A program made the position numbers and the translations under genes. DNA of 64,000 nt, taken from the NCBI RefSeq assembly GCF_963855985.1, contig NW_026973570.1:124001-188000 (forward strand), in the 5' to 3' direction. This stretch comes from Ostrinia nubilalis. Taxonomy: Eukaryota; Arthropoda; Insecta; Lepidoptera; Crambidae. Below are positions 1 to 10,769 of the stretch, piece by piece (position 1 is the first letter of the stretch; each line of letters begins with the position of its first letter). Below the pieces are notes generated by a model, which searched no databases, was not told the DNA's origin, and saw only the letters and a list, made by a program, of their open reading frames with translations.

Positions 1-47
1 CTCTCAAGGTCTACAATTATTCTTCTAATTTCGAGGAATGAAGCTCG

Positions 48-463
48 ATGTATAATTAATGATTAAACGAACTTACCTTAGTGACGTTCTATCATAATTA
101 TACGAGGGCTTCATCCGAAGAAATTAGAACCCTCCCACCACATACTTACCCAAGAATACGAAATATTATTTTGTCCATGGTGTTATAGTAACTACGACAA
201 CATCTGTAGATGTTGTCTTGTGTATCCTACCACTTTCAACTAAATGAAGTTTGAACGAGCGACCGTTATGACGACTGCTTGGGGATACCAGTTTAGGATT
301 TTATTTTACCTGTGTTATTTTTTTATTACTTTAAACTATTGTGTATGATTAGCGAGTAGTTGCACGAAACTACAATTATTCTTCTAATTTCTTCGGATGA
401 AGCCCTCGTATAATTATGATAGAACGTCACTAAGGTAAGTTCGTTTAATCATTAATTATACAT
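48..463. repeat. Perfect 82-bp inverted repeat with 250-bp spacer
   Basis: Bases 48-129 are the exact reverse complement of 382-463. The right arm contains an AAGGTAAGT stretch that resembles a splice donor. A 21-base stretch (ctacaattattcttctaattt) also occurs as a direct repeat near 11-31 and just upstream of the right arm (370-390), so the left side contains both a forward and a reverse version. The arms could be ends of a foldback element or two opposed LTR/leader fragments. I could not assign a family. Confidence 0.75.
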
Positions 464-840
464 TTCCTAAATCAATAGAGCGTAAATATATTATTATATA
501 ATATACATTAATTCAATCAATAGAGTTTCAACATAATATTTATTATATCAATACATTTCATAAATCAATAGGATGAAAATATAATATCAACATTTTTTTT
601 TGTAAATGTATAATTGTAGTTATGAGTAATTTAAATAAATACACTTGGCATGCACATTTATGATATGAATTTTATACTGCTTTATAATTTAAAAATATAT
701 TTTTCTACTTTAAAAAAAATAATTTAATGGTTATTCAGAATCACCACTGCGCTTGCTATAATTACTATCTATCTGTATTATGTACTTCTAGGGTCTAACT
801 ATCGGCGGCTATAACGGTATTATTATGGTTTACCTCTTTT
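464..840. other. AT-rich sequence, no gene seen
   Basis: About 380 bases rich in A and T with short ATATTA runs. No open frame of substance and no motif were recognised. Part of it may be the 3' UTR or LTR of the minus-strand gypsy relic that follows, but no matching second LTR was found. Confidence 0.5.
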
Positions 841-1922
841 GGAAAATCCATAAACGTCTGCTATTCTGTACCAATCATTCCCAAATATCTCTGTTACTTT
901 ATAAGGACCCACGAACTTCCGAAGAGACTGGTGCAGAATTTGAATTTAAAGGGGTAATAAGAGGTGTAAGTCTACAATTCTCATTATCATGACCAATTCT
1001 GTTACACCGTTTGCATTTCTGTATTAGTTTTGTACATTTATAATAAGGATGACCGCTAGATCGACAGTTGTAGCAAATAATAGAGTAAGATGTAGAGCTT
1101 TGACCGTTGGAGTTTGAACTAGTACTGGGGTTGCCCCTTATCTGAACAGGTTGATTTTTCATGTTGTCGTCTACAAATGGTTGTGGCTTTTGTGAACAAA
1201 GAAAATTAAGTAAGTCTTCAGGTTCGGAACTATTTAAAGCTTGAGCACCATTACGAATTGATCTATCCATTATACCATAAATGATGCAGTCCACAGCCTT
1301 TTTGCCATTAATTTCGCATCTATTTAACAAGCACAACTTATCAAAAAAAATACTCGCGCAGACTTTCATCATTTCTAGAATTACGGCTAAGCATCTCTTC
1401 CAAAAGGCGTCCATAATTTTCCTCACTAGGGAACGCCTTTCGGAGTTTTGCCTGCCACTCATCCCAAGTGAAGACTACTGTAGGTAAGGACTCAAACCAT
1501 TTTTTTGCTAAACCAGCCAATTTTTGTAAGGAGAAATGAACAATTTGTTTTTCATTCCACCCATAAATTGTGGCGCATTCGTTAACCTTCCTTAGCCAAC
1601 ATTCAATGGTTTGATTCCTGTTTGCGGGATCAAAATCTGGTAAAACATTGTTCACGTTACTGTTGAATGATTGCGAAGTCCTATCTCCCTTATAGCCAGC
1701 CAATAGTTTTAAAACATTTTTAGTGGAAATGTGACTCTTACGCAACTTCCTAGGTACAGGTTCGCTGCTCGACGTGGAAGAAGAAGAAGAAGGACTCCTT
1801 CTCCGCTTAGACTTCTTTACTCGTCCATGCCGCTTCGGAAGCAAACCAGGCGGCGTCCTCCGTGGTGTACCGTGTTCGTCATCAGATTTCATTTGTTTCT
1901 GTAAATAACAATTCATCGACAT
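820..1922 (-). pseudogene. gag: Ty3/gypsy gag relic joined to a pol tail
   Basis: A minus-strand gag-like protein. It starts at the ATG ending at 1922 with a basic/serine-rich N-terminus. A capsid-type retrotransposon gag domain follows (about 1680-1350). After a frame break come two CCHC zinc knuckles (about 1075-990; spacing CX2CX4HX4C, twice). The break lies at a run of eight A (1343-1350, T8 on the coding strand): the second frame continues at residues 899-1345 with good gag character, so one base has been gained or lost. Downstream of the knuckles the sequence switches to an integrase C-terminal-like tail with a GPYKVTE-type motif (about 935-825), in another frame. Protease, RT, RNase H and integrase core are missing, which I read as an internal deletion. 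No paired LTRs were found, so this is a dead, non-autonomous remnant. Confidence 0.75.
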
Positions 1923-2168
1923 AAACCGTTCCAGACTGCATGTAAAATGACATGATCAATCTAATATCATAATGAAGTATTAAAGTTTAAAAATATTTTT
2001 AAAATATTATTTTATCATATTGTATGTAGCTTTTATATTAAATAAAATCTTGAAATATTGGTATTTCATTTGATCTAGTAAAATAGCCTATTTAATTAAC
2101 AAACATTATAGCTTTATCCAGTAAGCAAACCTAGCTTACTCAAAATATCCGACAAATGTATGCAGGTC
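1923..2168. other. AT-rich spacer upstream of gag relic
   Basis: No gene seen. Relative to the minus-strand gag this is the 5' leader side. A TTAT-rich stretch leads into the minisatellite. Confidence 0.4.
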
Positions 2169-2416
2169 ACTCAAAAATCCAGCGGGAAACATACCCACTC
2201 AAAAATCCAGCGGGAAACATACCCACTCAAAAATCCAGCGGGAAACATACCCACTCAAAAATCCAGCGGGAAACATACCCACTCAAAAATCCAGCGGGAA
2301 ACATACCCACTCATAAATCCAGCGGGAAACATACCCACTCATAAATCCAGCGGGAAACATACCCACTCATAAATCCAGCGGGAAACATACCCACTCAAAA
2401 ATCCGGAAACATACCT
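2169..2416. repeat. 28-bp minisatellite, about 8.8 copies
   Basis: Tandem unit of 28 bp with starts at 2169, 2197, 2225, 2253, 2281, 2309, 2337, 2365 and a shortened copy at 2393. Units 6-8 share one A-to-T variant (actcat instead of actcaa), so they form a sub-block. A more degenerate copy follows to about 2445. The repetitive short open frames here are products of the array, not genes. Confidence 0.95.
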
Positions 2417-2445
2417 ACTCAAAATCCAGTGACCAAACATACACT

Positions 2446-3230
2446 GCCCCCTAACTCGTCCAGTGAACATACATAGTCCACTCAATCTAGCAATCATTTC
2501 AATTGATATCAGTATACTAAACCTAAGTATACGTAGACCATTCACATAAAAAAAACACTTATTTTACTTTGTCAATTGTAAATCATTGGTAATTCAAGCA
2601 CCGTGGAAAGTTAATGTATATTTTACGGAGAGAACAAAATTTGTCAGCATCTTTTTGTAAACGTGTAAATCAAACCATTTTTGCACAACTTAAGAATTAA
2701 TGTTAATTTACTTTGAAAATTGGACAAAAGTTATAATAACAATTATATATTATAGATAATTTAAAAAAATAAGTCAGATAGTTTCATAATTTTCTAACGT
2801 AGAAAAAAATAATAAATTAGTGAGCGTTACATACCTTTTGTTCTGTTCTTATCCCGCTTCTGAGATAAAAAGAAACCACTTTATTCCAGCCAAACTCGAG
2901 TATATTTCCACTTACACACTTACACTTCAATTACTCAATATTTAACTCACAATAATTATTATAACAGCTATCGGACATAGATTCGTCAAGTGGTCTGAGT
3001 TCTATCGAAGCTAACAGAGTAATGAATCTGAGTGAGCTCTAGGCCTACAACAAGCCTCTCTATCCCCTCCACATTACCACTTCCTTGCCAAACAAGATTT
3101 GCAATTGTTAACAGTGTTGCCACTTTTTAATTAACAGTGTTGCCACTTCTTATTTTTAAAATATACTAAAATCGTAACATATTTTACAATTCACTAAAAT
3201 AATAACAATATTTTCTAAAAATCATGACAG
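2446..3230. other. AT-rich region, possible degenerate LTR/leader
   Basis: No coding sequence recognised. A short duplicated phrase (aacagtgttgccacttt) occurs at about 3108-3125 and again at about 3134-3150. A minus-strand TGTAACGC near 2826-2834 preceded by ACAAAAGG resembles a polypurine tract/LTR start, but no partner was found, so this is only a suggestion. Confidence 0.35.
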
Positions 3231-3231
3231 T

Positions 3232-3405
3232 ATGGAAGGCAGACGCGCTCGGGGCAGGGCACCGACGAGATGGTCGGACGCGGTGAGGAAGACGGTGGGC
3301 GGGAGTTTGCATCGTGCGGTCCACACAGCTTATGACCGCAGTCTGTGGAGGAACACTATCTGTGGTCGCGATCCTCATCAGTGAGGGACCGAGGAAGAAG
3401 AAGTA
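3232..3405 (+). pseudogene. LINE ORF2 C-terminal fragment, (GAA)n tail
   Basis: An open frame from 3232 to a stop at 3382-3384 encodes a short arginine-rich piece containing RWSDAV and, later, DRSLWR motifs. This is the pattern seen at the extreme C-terminus of several insect non-LTR retrotransposon ORF2 proteins. It is followed by a GAGGAAGAAGAAG tail, which fits a LINE 3' terminus with a simple-repeat tail. Everything upstream is missing (5' truncation). The clade cannot be fixed from so little. Confidence 0.55.
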
Positions 3406-3529
3406 TCATACGTGTCCATCGTATGGTCTTAGGTTATGCGAGGCAGGAAGGGTTTACTGCTCCAGCATCCTTCCTTAACTCTATAATTATTGATGGGGAT
3501 AATTGTGAAATAAATATTTTTATATAAAG

Positions 3530-3660
3530 GAGTACTACCCCCTTATTAATAAAAAGTTACACCTAGAAAGAACCTTGGATTAAAATGTCATTTTACATAC
3601 CAAATGACAATTTAAGCCAGAGTTCAACTAGGGTGTAACTTTTATTAATAAAGGGGTTAA
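3530..3660. mobile_element. Small palindromic MITE
   Basis: Terminal inverted repeats of about 28 bp: the left arm (about 3537-3565, CCCCCTTATTAATAAAAAGTTACACC) is complementary to the right arm (about 3626-3655). The loop is about 60 bp and non-coding. Total length is near 125 bp. A short element with such arms fits a miniature inverted-repeat element; the family is not known. Confidence 0.7.
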
Positions 3661-3724
3661 AGTTTTATTACATACTTCTTAAGGGTTTTATTATAAGTTG
3701 CTAAAGCGAATAAACCCACAAGAC

Positions 3725-3885
3725 CCAATAAGTCCACCCACAAGATGGACCGACGACCTCATAAAGGTAGCGGGAAGGCGCTGGATGCAGGCCGCCACCA
3801 ACCGGCCATTGTGGAAATCATTGGGGGAGGCCTATGTTCAACTGGACGTCCTATGGCTAAAATGATCATGATGATGATGAAAGTG
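3725..3885 (+). pseudogene. RTE-like LINE 3' end with (ATG)n tail
   Basis: The frame encodes an RWTDDL...WMQAA...RPLWKSLGEAYVQ pattern, characteristic of the very C-terminus of RTE-like LINE ORF2 proteins in Lepidoptera. It is followed by a stop and a (ATG)n/(GAT)n tail at about 3865-3880, the usual simple-repeat terminus for this clade. Only the last 45 or so codons remain, typical of severe 5' truncation during reverse transcription. Related ends occur at 61440 (plus) and 31955 (minus). Confidence 0.7.
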
Positions 3886-4010
3886 AATAAAGGGCTAATA
3901 GCTTGGGTACTTCATCGTAGGTATATAATATTCTTGAATCCTTTCCTTTTCAATGCTTCTTTTAGTTATATTAATAGATTTACCAGCCATTTATATTAAT
4001 AGATTTACCA

Positions 4011-4630
4011 GCGGCTCCCCAACTAAAAATATTGAAAAAACCAACATAGTAATGTTCAGTGATGAGTTAGGCAAAAATATGGGCCAACTGATTAATAGTT
4101 ATTTGGGACAAAGTGTGATCAACCATTGTTTACCGGGTGCTTCCTATTTACAAATTATGAGAAAAATAACAAATTATTCGTTCTCAATAAATACCACATT
4201 AGTAATTTTAATAGGAAATAGGGGCAATGTAGGCAAAAAAGACCTACTAAATATTTTTGATAGCTTATGTTTACTTAATGTAGATAAAATAATTTTGTTC
4301 ACATTCCCCTACAGTAGAAGCTTGCCACAGGAGGAAAATAATTTAAGATATAAATTGAATTTGACATTGAATACACTGACATATAATCAATGCAAATTCC
4401 ATGTAATTGACATTAACAATTATTTAAAAAATAAATGTTTATTGACAATAGATAAATATAATTATCTAAATAAATATTGTAAAAGACGAATAGCGAATTC
4501 GCTATCATATTTTATTAAATATTTAGCCATTAATTTGGCTAGCCAAACTGCTTTTATTGAGCAGACCATGGATGTTCGACCCTTGGAATCTGTTCCAAAT
4601 CATAATTTAAATTACATCGTAAGACAATAG
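4011..4630 (+). pseudogene. LINE ORF1, SGNH-hydrolase/esterase-like part
   Basis: A frame of about 205 codons ending at the stop 4628-4630. It resembles the esterase (SGNH hydrolase-like) domain known from ORF1 of CR1-type LINEs: a beta strand with an FSDE block in place of the usual GDS-type nucleophile block, then a LPGAS segment, a LVILIGNRG strand-turn, and alternating hydrophobic strands. The expected N-terminal zinc/PHD and coiled-coil parts are absent, so the copy is 5'-truncated. The PHD part of a related ORF1 is present at 61984. ORF2 starts in another frame immediately at the ORF1 end. Family assignment is moderate because key catalytic residues cannot be verified without alignment. 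Confidence 0.55.
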
Positions 4631-4683
4631 AGGATAACTCTGGCATACAAAATTCGGGTACAAAGAAATTTAACGGTTTTAAT

Positions 4684-7278
4684 TTGGTGCATCAAAATGT
4701 ACAAGGCTTCTCCGGCAAAGACTTGGAAATTGAGTTATTTATCCAAGAATTGAATATTCATGTCTTATGTTTAACGGAACATTGGCTCAGGCAATATGAA
4801 CTAATGCTAAACATTAATAATTATAAGCTTATTAGTTCATTCACTAGAGAGTTAGCTATTCGTGGAGGGTCACTAATATTAATCAATGATAAATTAAAAT
4901 GTAAAGAGCGTAAAGATATTGTATCTCTCTCTGTTGAGCGAACTATTGAGCTGTCATGTGCAGAACTGGACGACTATGTTATTGTATGTGTATATAGACC
5001 CCCATCTAGTAACTATGAATTATTTGAAACCACAATGGAAGAGGTACTTAGAAGAGTGTGTAATAGTTCAAAGAAAGTAGTTGTATGTGGAGACTTTAAT
5101 ATCAATATAATAGAAGATTCCTCTCTTTCAATACGGTTTTTAAATTTATTCAAATCTTTTAACTTGTTAAATCTTTTCTCTGAACCAACTAGGGTGACTC
5201 CAACATCAGCTACTTGCTTAGACAATATATTCTGTAACTGCTTAGTGCTAGAGAAATCAATAATAAATTTTGTTAATTCTGATCATTGCGGTCAAATAGC
5301 GTCATTTCAACACCATTTTGTGCCATCGAGCAAGGAAATAGAATATAGACCAGTCACTGCATCCCAGAAAGACAAATTTAAATCTCAAATATCTAATAAG
5401 GTCCCACTTTTGCATTACTTTAACTGTAGTATAAATATTTTATATGAGCAATTATTTGAATTAATTAAAAATGAGTTCAATAAAATTTTTCCAAAGAAAA
5501 CAATTATTATTAAAAACAATAAAACTAAATTCAGTGACTGGGCTACAGTAGGTATTTATATTAGTAGGAAAAAAATGTTTGAATTATATGGTAGAAAAGC
5601 CTATAGTAGCGACCCGGACTTTATAGAATATGTAAAAAAATACTCAAAAGTTTTTAAACAAGTTTGTACTATGGCAAAATCTATTTACATACGTGACAAA
5701 ATTAAAAACTCTGGCAACAAAATTAAAGCTACTTGGAATTGTATTAATAAAGAAACTTGTAGAATTATATCTCGGGATGACACATTCGCGTTAAAAATTG
5801 ATAATAAGTATATTAAATGCAATGATAAGGTAGCAAACGCATTCGAAGGTTACTTCTCAAATGTACCAATCATAACAACAAGCAATCTTAATTCATGTTC
5901 ATATCAGGCAATGTCTCTTCTCGAGGGTTGTGTTGATGTTTGCAATAGCCCATTTAAATTTAGACAAATAGACCCCATAGTTATTATAAAAACTTTCAAA
6001 GAACTAAATATAAAAAAGACAGAGGATATATGGGGCATATCAACAGACATAATAAAACCCATCATTCCTCTTATAGCTCCCCATTTAGCTCATATCTTTA
6101 ATGAATGTATTAACGAAGGTCAGTTCCCTACCCTGATGAAACATAGTAAAATCATACCATTATTTAAAGCAGGAGACAAAAGTGACCCATCCAACTTTAG
6201 ACCTATATCGATACTACCTGCGCTCAGTAAAATATTTGAAAAAATTATTTTCAATCAACTACTGTCTCATTTTAACTTAAATAAACTGTTTCATGAAAAA
6301 CAATATGGGTTCACAAAAGGGAAAAGTACGACCGATGCAGGGGTTGCTCTTATCAAACACATTTTCGATGCTTGGCAGGAGAAAAAAGATGCTATTGGTG
6401 TATTTTGTGACTTATCGAAGGCGTTTGACTGTGTTGATCATCAAACTCTGTTATTTAAGCTAGAACATTATGGCGTATCAGGCAAGGCCTTAAGCCTATT
6501 ACACTCTTACCTCTCAGACAGATTACAAAAAGTAAATATTCACGGAACTAACTCTTCGGGCGCCCCCCTAAAAATGGGAGTGCCCCAAGGCTCAATACTG
6601 GGACCATTGCTCTTTCTGATTTATATAAATGATCTACCTTTTTATTCAAAGGACCTTTGTGAGATAGTATTATTTGCTGATGACACTTCTTTAATTTTTA
6701 AAACTGACAGGCGTCAGGAAATATTTGACGACGTGAATAATGCTCTTTCCAAAGTATTAGACTGGTTTACAACTAATAATTTGCTAGTAAACGCAAAAAA
6801 AACCAAATGTTTAAAATTCACTATGCCTAATGTCAAACAAGTTAATACTAATATTACAGTAAATAATGAACGCATTGAACTGATAAACTCTACTGTCTTT
6901 CTAGGTATTACCCTAGACTGTAAATTACAATGGGGCCCCCATATTGCTGCCTTGGCGGGAAGACTTAGTTCAGCTGCCTTTGCGGTGAGAAAGATCAGAA
7001 ACTTGACTGATGTTGAAACAGCAAGGCTTGTATATTTTAGTTATTTTCATACTATTATGTCTTATGGTCTTTTACTGTGGGGCTCAGCAGCAGACATAGA
7101 ATCAATTTTCATTTTACAGAAAAGAGCTGTTCGGGCAATATACGGTCTTAAACCACGTGACTCGCTTAGAGAAGTTTTTAAAGAAATCAATATATTGACT
7201 GTGGCTTCGCAATACATATTTGATAACATTATGTATGTCCGTAAACATATACATTTATTTACTAAGAAAGAAAAGTGA
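4684..7278 (+). CDS. LINE ORF2: endonuclease and reverse transcriptase
   Basis: 864 codons from a TTG at 4684. The frame is open back to the ORF1 stop and has no in-frame ATG upstream, so the true start may depend on ORF1. The N-terminal half is an exonuclease/endonuclease/phosphatase domain: HQNVQG near residue 3, LTEHW near 32, YRPP near 102, GDFNIN near 136 and SDHCG near 199. RT follows: FRPIS near 504, DLSKAFD near 580, GVPQGSILGP near 640, and the catalytic FADD near 663. No RNase H is seen. The frame ends early at TGA 7276-7278. About 80 residues of the conserved C-terminal tail (HSFNTRHKNKL type) continue in the next frame to 7528, showing one small indel near 7262-7275. Likely inactive for that reason. 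Confidence 0.88.
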   Translation: MVHQNVQGFSGKDLEIELFIQELNIHVLCLTEHWLRQYELMLNINNYKLISSFTRELAIRGGSLILINDKLKCKERKDIVSLSVERTIELSCAELDDYVIVCVYRPPSSNYELFETTMEEVLRRVCNSSKKVVVCGDFNINIIEDSSLSIRFLNLFKSFNLLNLFSEPTRVTPTSATCLDNIFCNCLVLEKSIINFVNSDHCGQIASFQHHFVPSSKEIEYRPVTASQKDKFKSQISNKVPLLHYFNCSINILYEQLFELIKNEFNKIFPKKTIIIKNNKTKFSDWATVGIYISRKKMFELYGRKAYSSDPDFIEYVKKYSKVFKQVCTMAKSIYIRDKIKNSGNKIKATWNCINKETCRIISRDDTFALKIDNKYIKCNDKVANAFEGYFSNVPIITTSNLNSCSYQAMSLLEGCVDVCNSPFKFRQIDPIVIIKTFKELNIKKTEDIWGISTDIIKPIIPLIAPHLAHIFNECINEGQFPTLMKHSKIIPLFKAGDKSDPSNFRPISILPALSKIFEKIIFNQLLSHFNLNKLFHEKQYGFTKGKSTTDAGVALIKHIFDAWQEKKDAIGVFCDLSKAFDCVDHQTLLFKLEHYGVSGKALSLLHSYLSDRLQKVNIHGTNSSGAPLKMGVPQGSILGPLLFLIYINDLPFYSKDLCEIVLFADDTSLIFKTDRRQEIFDDVNNALSKVLDWFTTNNLLVNAKKTKCLKFTMPNVKQVNTNITVNNERIELINSTVFLGITLDCKLQWGPHIAALAGRLSSAAFAVRKIRNLTDVETARLVYFSYFHTIMSYGLLLWGSAADIESIFILQKRAVRAIYGLKPRDSLREVFKEINILTVASQYIFDNIMYVRKHIHLFTKKEK

Positions 7279-7528
7279 CGTCCACTCATTTAACACGAGA
7301 CATAAGAATAAACTTGCTGTTCCATCATTTAGGTTGCATAAGATAGGTAATTCATTCTTGGGGAAATGTATTACCATATTTAACAAAATACCACACAACC
7401 TTGTCGAATTGCCAATAAACAAATTTAAGATACATATAAAAAATACCCTTATGTCCAAAGGGTACTACAAGGTTCGAGACTATATTGATGACAAGGATGC
7501 GTGGTCAGTTCAGTCTGCACATATTTGA
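7279..7528 (+). pseudogene. Frameshifted C-terminal tail of LINE ORF2
   Basis: Codons in the +1 frame relative to the main ORF2 encode the NTRHKNKL and FNKIP motifs usual at the C-terminus of CR1/Daphne-type ORF2 proteins. The frame runs to a stop at 7526-7528 and belongs to the preceding gene, separated only by a small indel. Confidence 0.7.
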
Positions 7529-7788
7529 TGTACTTAAATTTGACTATTCTTACCGTTAGATAATTCCTGGCAATAAGTGGTGACTGAGTTTGTTCCGGCG
7601 TTTCTTCTCAGCACTTGCCATATGTTTGTCTCGAAGCGCTGGTAGGGCCCAAAAGATAAGGAGACATGTAAAGTGACCCATAAGGGCTACCTTTTTCTTT
7701 TTTTATTATTTTCTATTGACGTTCATAAGTGCCACTTGTGGTCTAAACTGAATAAATATTTTTGATTTTGATTTTGATTTTAGATTGT

Positions 7789-7982
7789 AGTCATAATATA
7801 TACTCGTATACATGGATGATTGTCTTATACTTTCATTATAATACTTAGTTGAATTACTGCTTTCAAAACGTGAATTAGAACTGGCCCCATAGCAGACATT
7901 TTCCTAAATCTAAAGGCCTTTTAAAATATATATTGGTTATGGATATTGGAGCGGGTACCACTTTCCATACATTTGTGCCCAT
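7789..7982. other. Short unassigned interval between two LINEs
   Basis: About 190 bases, AT-rich, no open frame. It ends with the left copy of the 13-bp target-site duplication of the next LINE. Confidence 0.4.
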
Positions 7983-8153
7983 CATCCTTTCTTTTTTTTT
8001 TTTTTTTTTAAACAGATTTAACGGCTTCGGATAGTATCCTTACGGCCAAATCTTTAGTGAGATATTTCTTTCTTTGTATTTTCATTCATGAGCAGGTACT
8101 TTCTGAGTGTTTTCAATGGATTTCTGTTCTTCTGTATCTTAGTTGAAATGTCT

Positions 8154-10016
8154 TCATAAATTTATATGTGTATTTACAATGTACTGGTAAATATGTGGGT
8201 ACGTCTTTTCATTCGCTAGTATGGATGGCAAGAGGCGGGGAATATTTTCATCTTCTTGATAGATCTTCAGTAAGCCATCCACTAGCAGAAGCCTTTCCAA
8301 ATTAAAGGCTGGGCACTGAAGAATAAGATGGTCTAAGTCTGCCGCATCTGCCTGGCAAAATTCACATTTATCTGTAGTGACCATTTTAATCCGCTTAAGG
8401 TGGGTTGGAAATTTTGCGTGTCCAAGTCGTAAGCGATTCATTGTAGTGATGAAACTTCTTGAGGTAGAACTTTGCGACTTGCAGCACCATGGTTTTCTTG
8501 GAAGTTTCTGTTGTATTTGTCCATACCATTTTCCTTTGGTTAATTTAGTGATATTCCACTCTTCGTGCCAATTATCGAACATACGGGTTTTCAAGATGGA
8601 GTCATAGTCTGAGATGGGTACAGGGGGCGCTGGATACCGTGAATCGCCACTATATGGACTTTCTATCTTCATCAATCTGTCCACTATTTCATTGCCAGTA
8701 ATCCCAGAATGCGAGGGGACCCACATAAACTCTATTTGCTTGCAATCATTATTCAATAATATTTCTCTTATTTTCGTTATGTAGATGTTGGTCTTGTAAT
8801 GAATATGAGTGTTTTGAAGACAAGTGAGGACACTCAAGGAGTCGGTAACAATCAAGAAAGTATTCTCATCTCTTATTCCTCCAATATATTGCAATGCAGT
8901 ATATATTGCATAGGCTTTCGCTGTGAAAATTGATGCGTTCTTATCAAGTGTAAAACATCTCCCAAACTTAACTCTTGAATCATAATACGCTGCTTTAGTG
9001 TTTTCCTCAGTTTTAGAACCGTCTGTGTATATCTTCCGATGCCGAACCTTTTCGCTATTTACAAATTGGACAAACTCATAGTTGTTATTAACTTTCTTCA
9101 AGCAAACCATTGGTATCTTAGTCTGAATTTCTAATGTACTTAGATCCCAATTTACCCTATGGTCTATGCATTTACAAATTTCTTTTAGTTCATTTAAATG
9201 CTCACATTGCAAAAGACAATTGTTGTAATACAAATTAAAGTACATTTTATTACTTAAAATCTTAACATAAAACTTTTCTGTTAAATATCTAAGTCTAACT
9301 AAGATTGGTGGAATCCCGGAATCTATTTCTAAGGAATTTATTGGAGTTGAACAAAAAGCTCCAGTTATAATTCTTAATCCCTTGTTTTGAATGACTTCTA
9401 GCTTACGATAGAAAAAATTACTTAGATATCTCCCATAAACAATAAGTCCATAGTCATAATGAGATCTAACTATTGCCTTAAAGACCATATTTAAAATTTT
9501 TGGGTCCATTCCCCACGTAACACTTGCTAAGTGTCTCATGATATTTACAGTTTTTTGCATTTTATCTACAATTTTAAGCACATGAGAATGAAAAATTAAT
9601 TGAGAGTCAAAAATAATACCTAAAAATCTCTTTTCTTCCACTAATTGAATATTTACAGAATTATATACAATATTTACATGGTCACGAGACTGAGAATCAT
9701 TTTTCTTAGTGAAAATCATGGCCGAGCTTTTAGTGGGATTTACATCTAGTTTCAACTTAACATTATAATACAAATATAATTGACGTAAAGCTTCATTAAT
9801 AGTAAATTCGGCAAGTGATAAATTTCTATTAGTAGTGTACAACACAATATCATCTGCATATTGCAAAACCGATAATCTAGGAACTGAAATAAACCTATGT
9901 ATTTGAGATGTGTACAGCAAGTAAATCAAGTGTGATAAGGTGGCCCCCTGAGGAACCCCTTTATAAACTAATTTTGGACCATGAAGGACATTGTTGAACT
10001 TTAAATAAACGGTACG
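8154..10016 (-). pseudogene. I-like LINE ORF2, RT palm and RNase H
   Basis: Same frame as the preceding part. The GVPQGA block (about 9965) and catalytic YADD (about 9860) identify the RT palm and LQYADDIVLY is typical of I/Jockey elements. The C-terminal part carries an RNase H domain: YTDGSK near 9030, a TAKAYA segment with the second acidic position replaced (usually GEA), VTDSLS near 8855 and the PSHSGITGNE-VD block near 8690. A final CX2C...H...C motif near 8350-8300 follows. RNase H places it in the I/R1/LOA-like group rather than in Jockey. Confidence 0.85.
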
Positions 10017-10769
10017 CTAATAAAAAAAATCAAAAATCCATTTGCACACTTTACCTGGGATATTGAAGCTATGTAGAATCTTAACAAGGGTTAAAAGATT
10101 GACGTTATCAAACGCTCCACTCACATCTAAGAAGGTACATAATAAATAGCTGTGATCACAAAAAGATTCTTGAATATCACCTGTGAACTTTACAAGACTA
10201 TCTAATGTAGAACGGCCTTTACGAAACCCAAATTGATCGTGAGGGATAATTAATCTAGATTCCACAAAAAGTTCTAATCTAGTCTTTAACATATTTTCAA
10301 AACTTTTCCCTACACAAGAATATAAAGAAATAGGTCTGTAAGAATCAGCATATTTAGGATCCTTATCCGGTTTGAGAATAGGAACTACAGCGATAGTTTT
10401 CCATGACTTTGGTATTAAGACAGCGGACCACAAATTGTTGAAAATATTAAGCAAAATTAATTTAGCTGAAGGGTCTAAGCGTTTAATCAAAATATACGGA
10501 ATATCGTCAAGTCCTGGAGAAGTGTCTTTTTTAGAATTTAAAGAAAAATTAAATTCTGTTTCAGAAAAAAGTGAATTCAAATGTATATTAAAATCATTAA
10601 AAACAAATAAATTTTTGAGGTTGTCAGTATCTACAGAATCATGATTAGGAGCTATTTTATCAAAAAAAATCTTGTAAAAATTCTTCATCTTTGCTATCAG
10701 GCTTTGAAGCTTTTCTATTAAAAACTTTAATGAACTTCCATATTTTGCTGATTGGTGTACAACGATCAA
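10017..10769 (-). pseudogene. I-like LINE ORF2, N-terminal RT part
   Basis: RT fingers and palm in the frame following the endonuclease: SPGLDDIP near residue 90, SYRPISL near 143, FGFRKG near 180, and FLDVSGAFD near 210. It ends at an in-frame TAG (10017-10019) and continues in the same frame on the other side. The break is therefore a simple nonsense codon rather than a frameshift. Confidence 0.8.

Larger units (their letters stand above)
4010..7788 (+). mobile_element. CR1/Daphne-like LINE, 5'-truncated
   Basis: A non-LTR retrotransposon copy of about 3.8 kb. It begins inside ORF1 (the N-terminal part is missing) and contains the ORF1 esterase-like domain, ORF2 with endonuclease and RT, and a short 3' UTR ending in (TTTTGA)n at about 7757-7784, preceded by AATAAATA. 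The upstream junction lies near a duplicated AT-rich phrase (atattaatagatttaccag, at about 3968 and 3993). Clade assignment rests on architecture (EN-RT, no RNase H, esterase ORF1, tail repeat) and is an inference. Confidence 0.8.

Noticed and set aside
2156..2372. Repeated Lys-Ile-Gln-Arg-Glu type frames
   Set aside because: Translation of a 28-bp minisatellite in two frames.
2160..2445. CRISPR-like array
   Set aside because: Units are directly adjacent with no unique spacers, and the context is eukaryotic.
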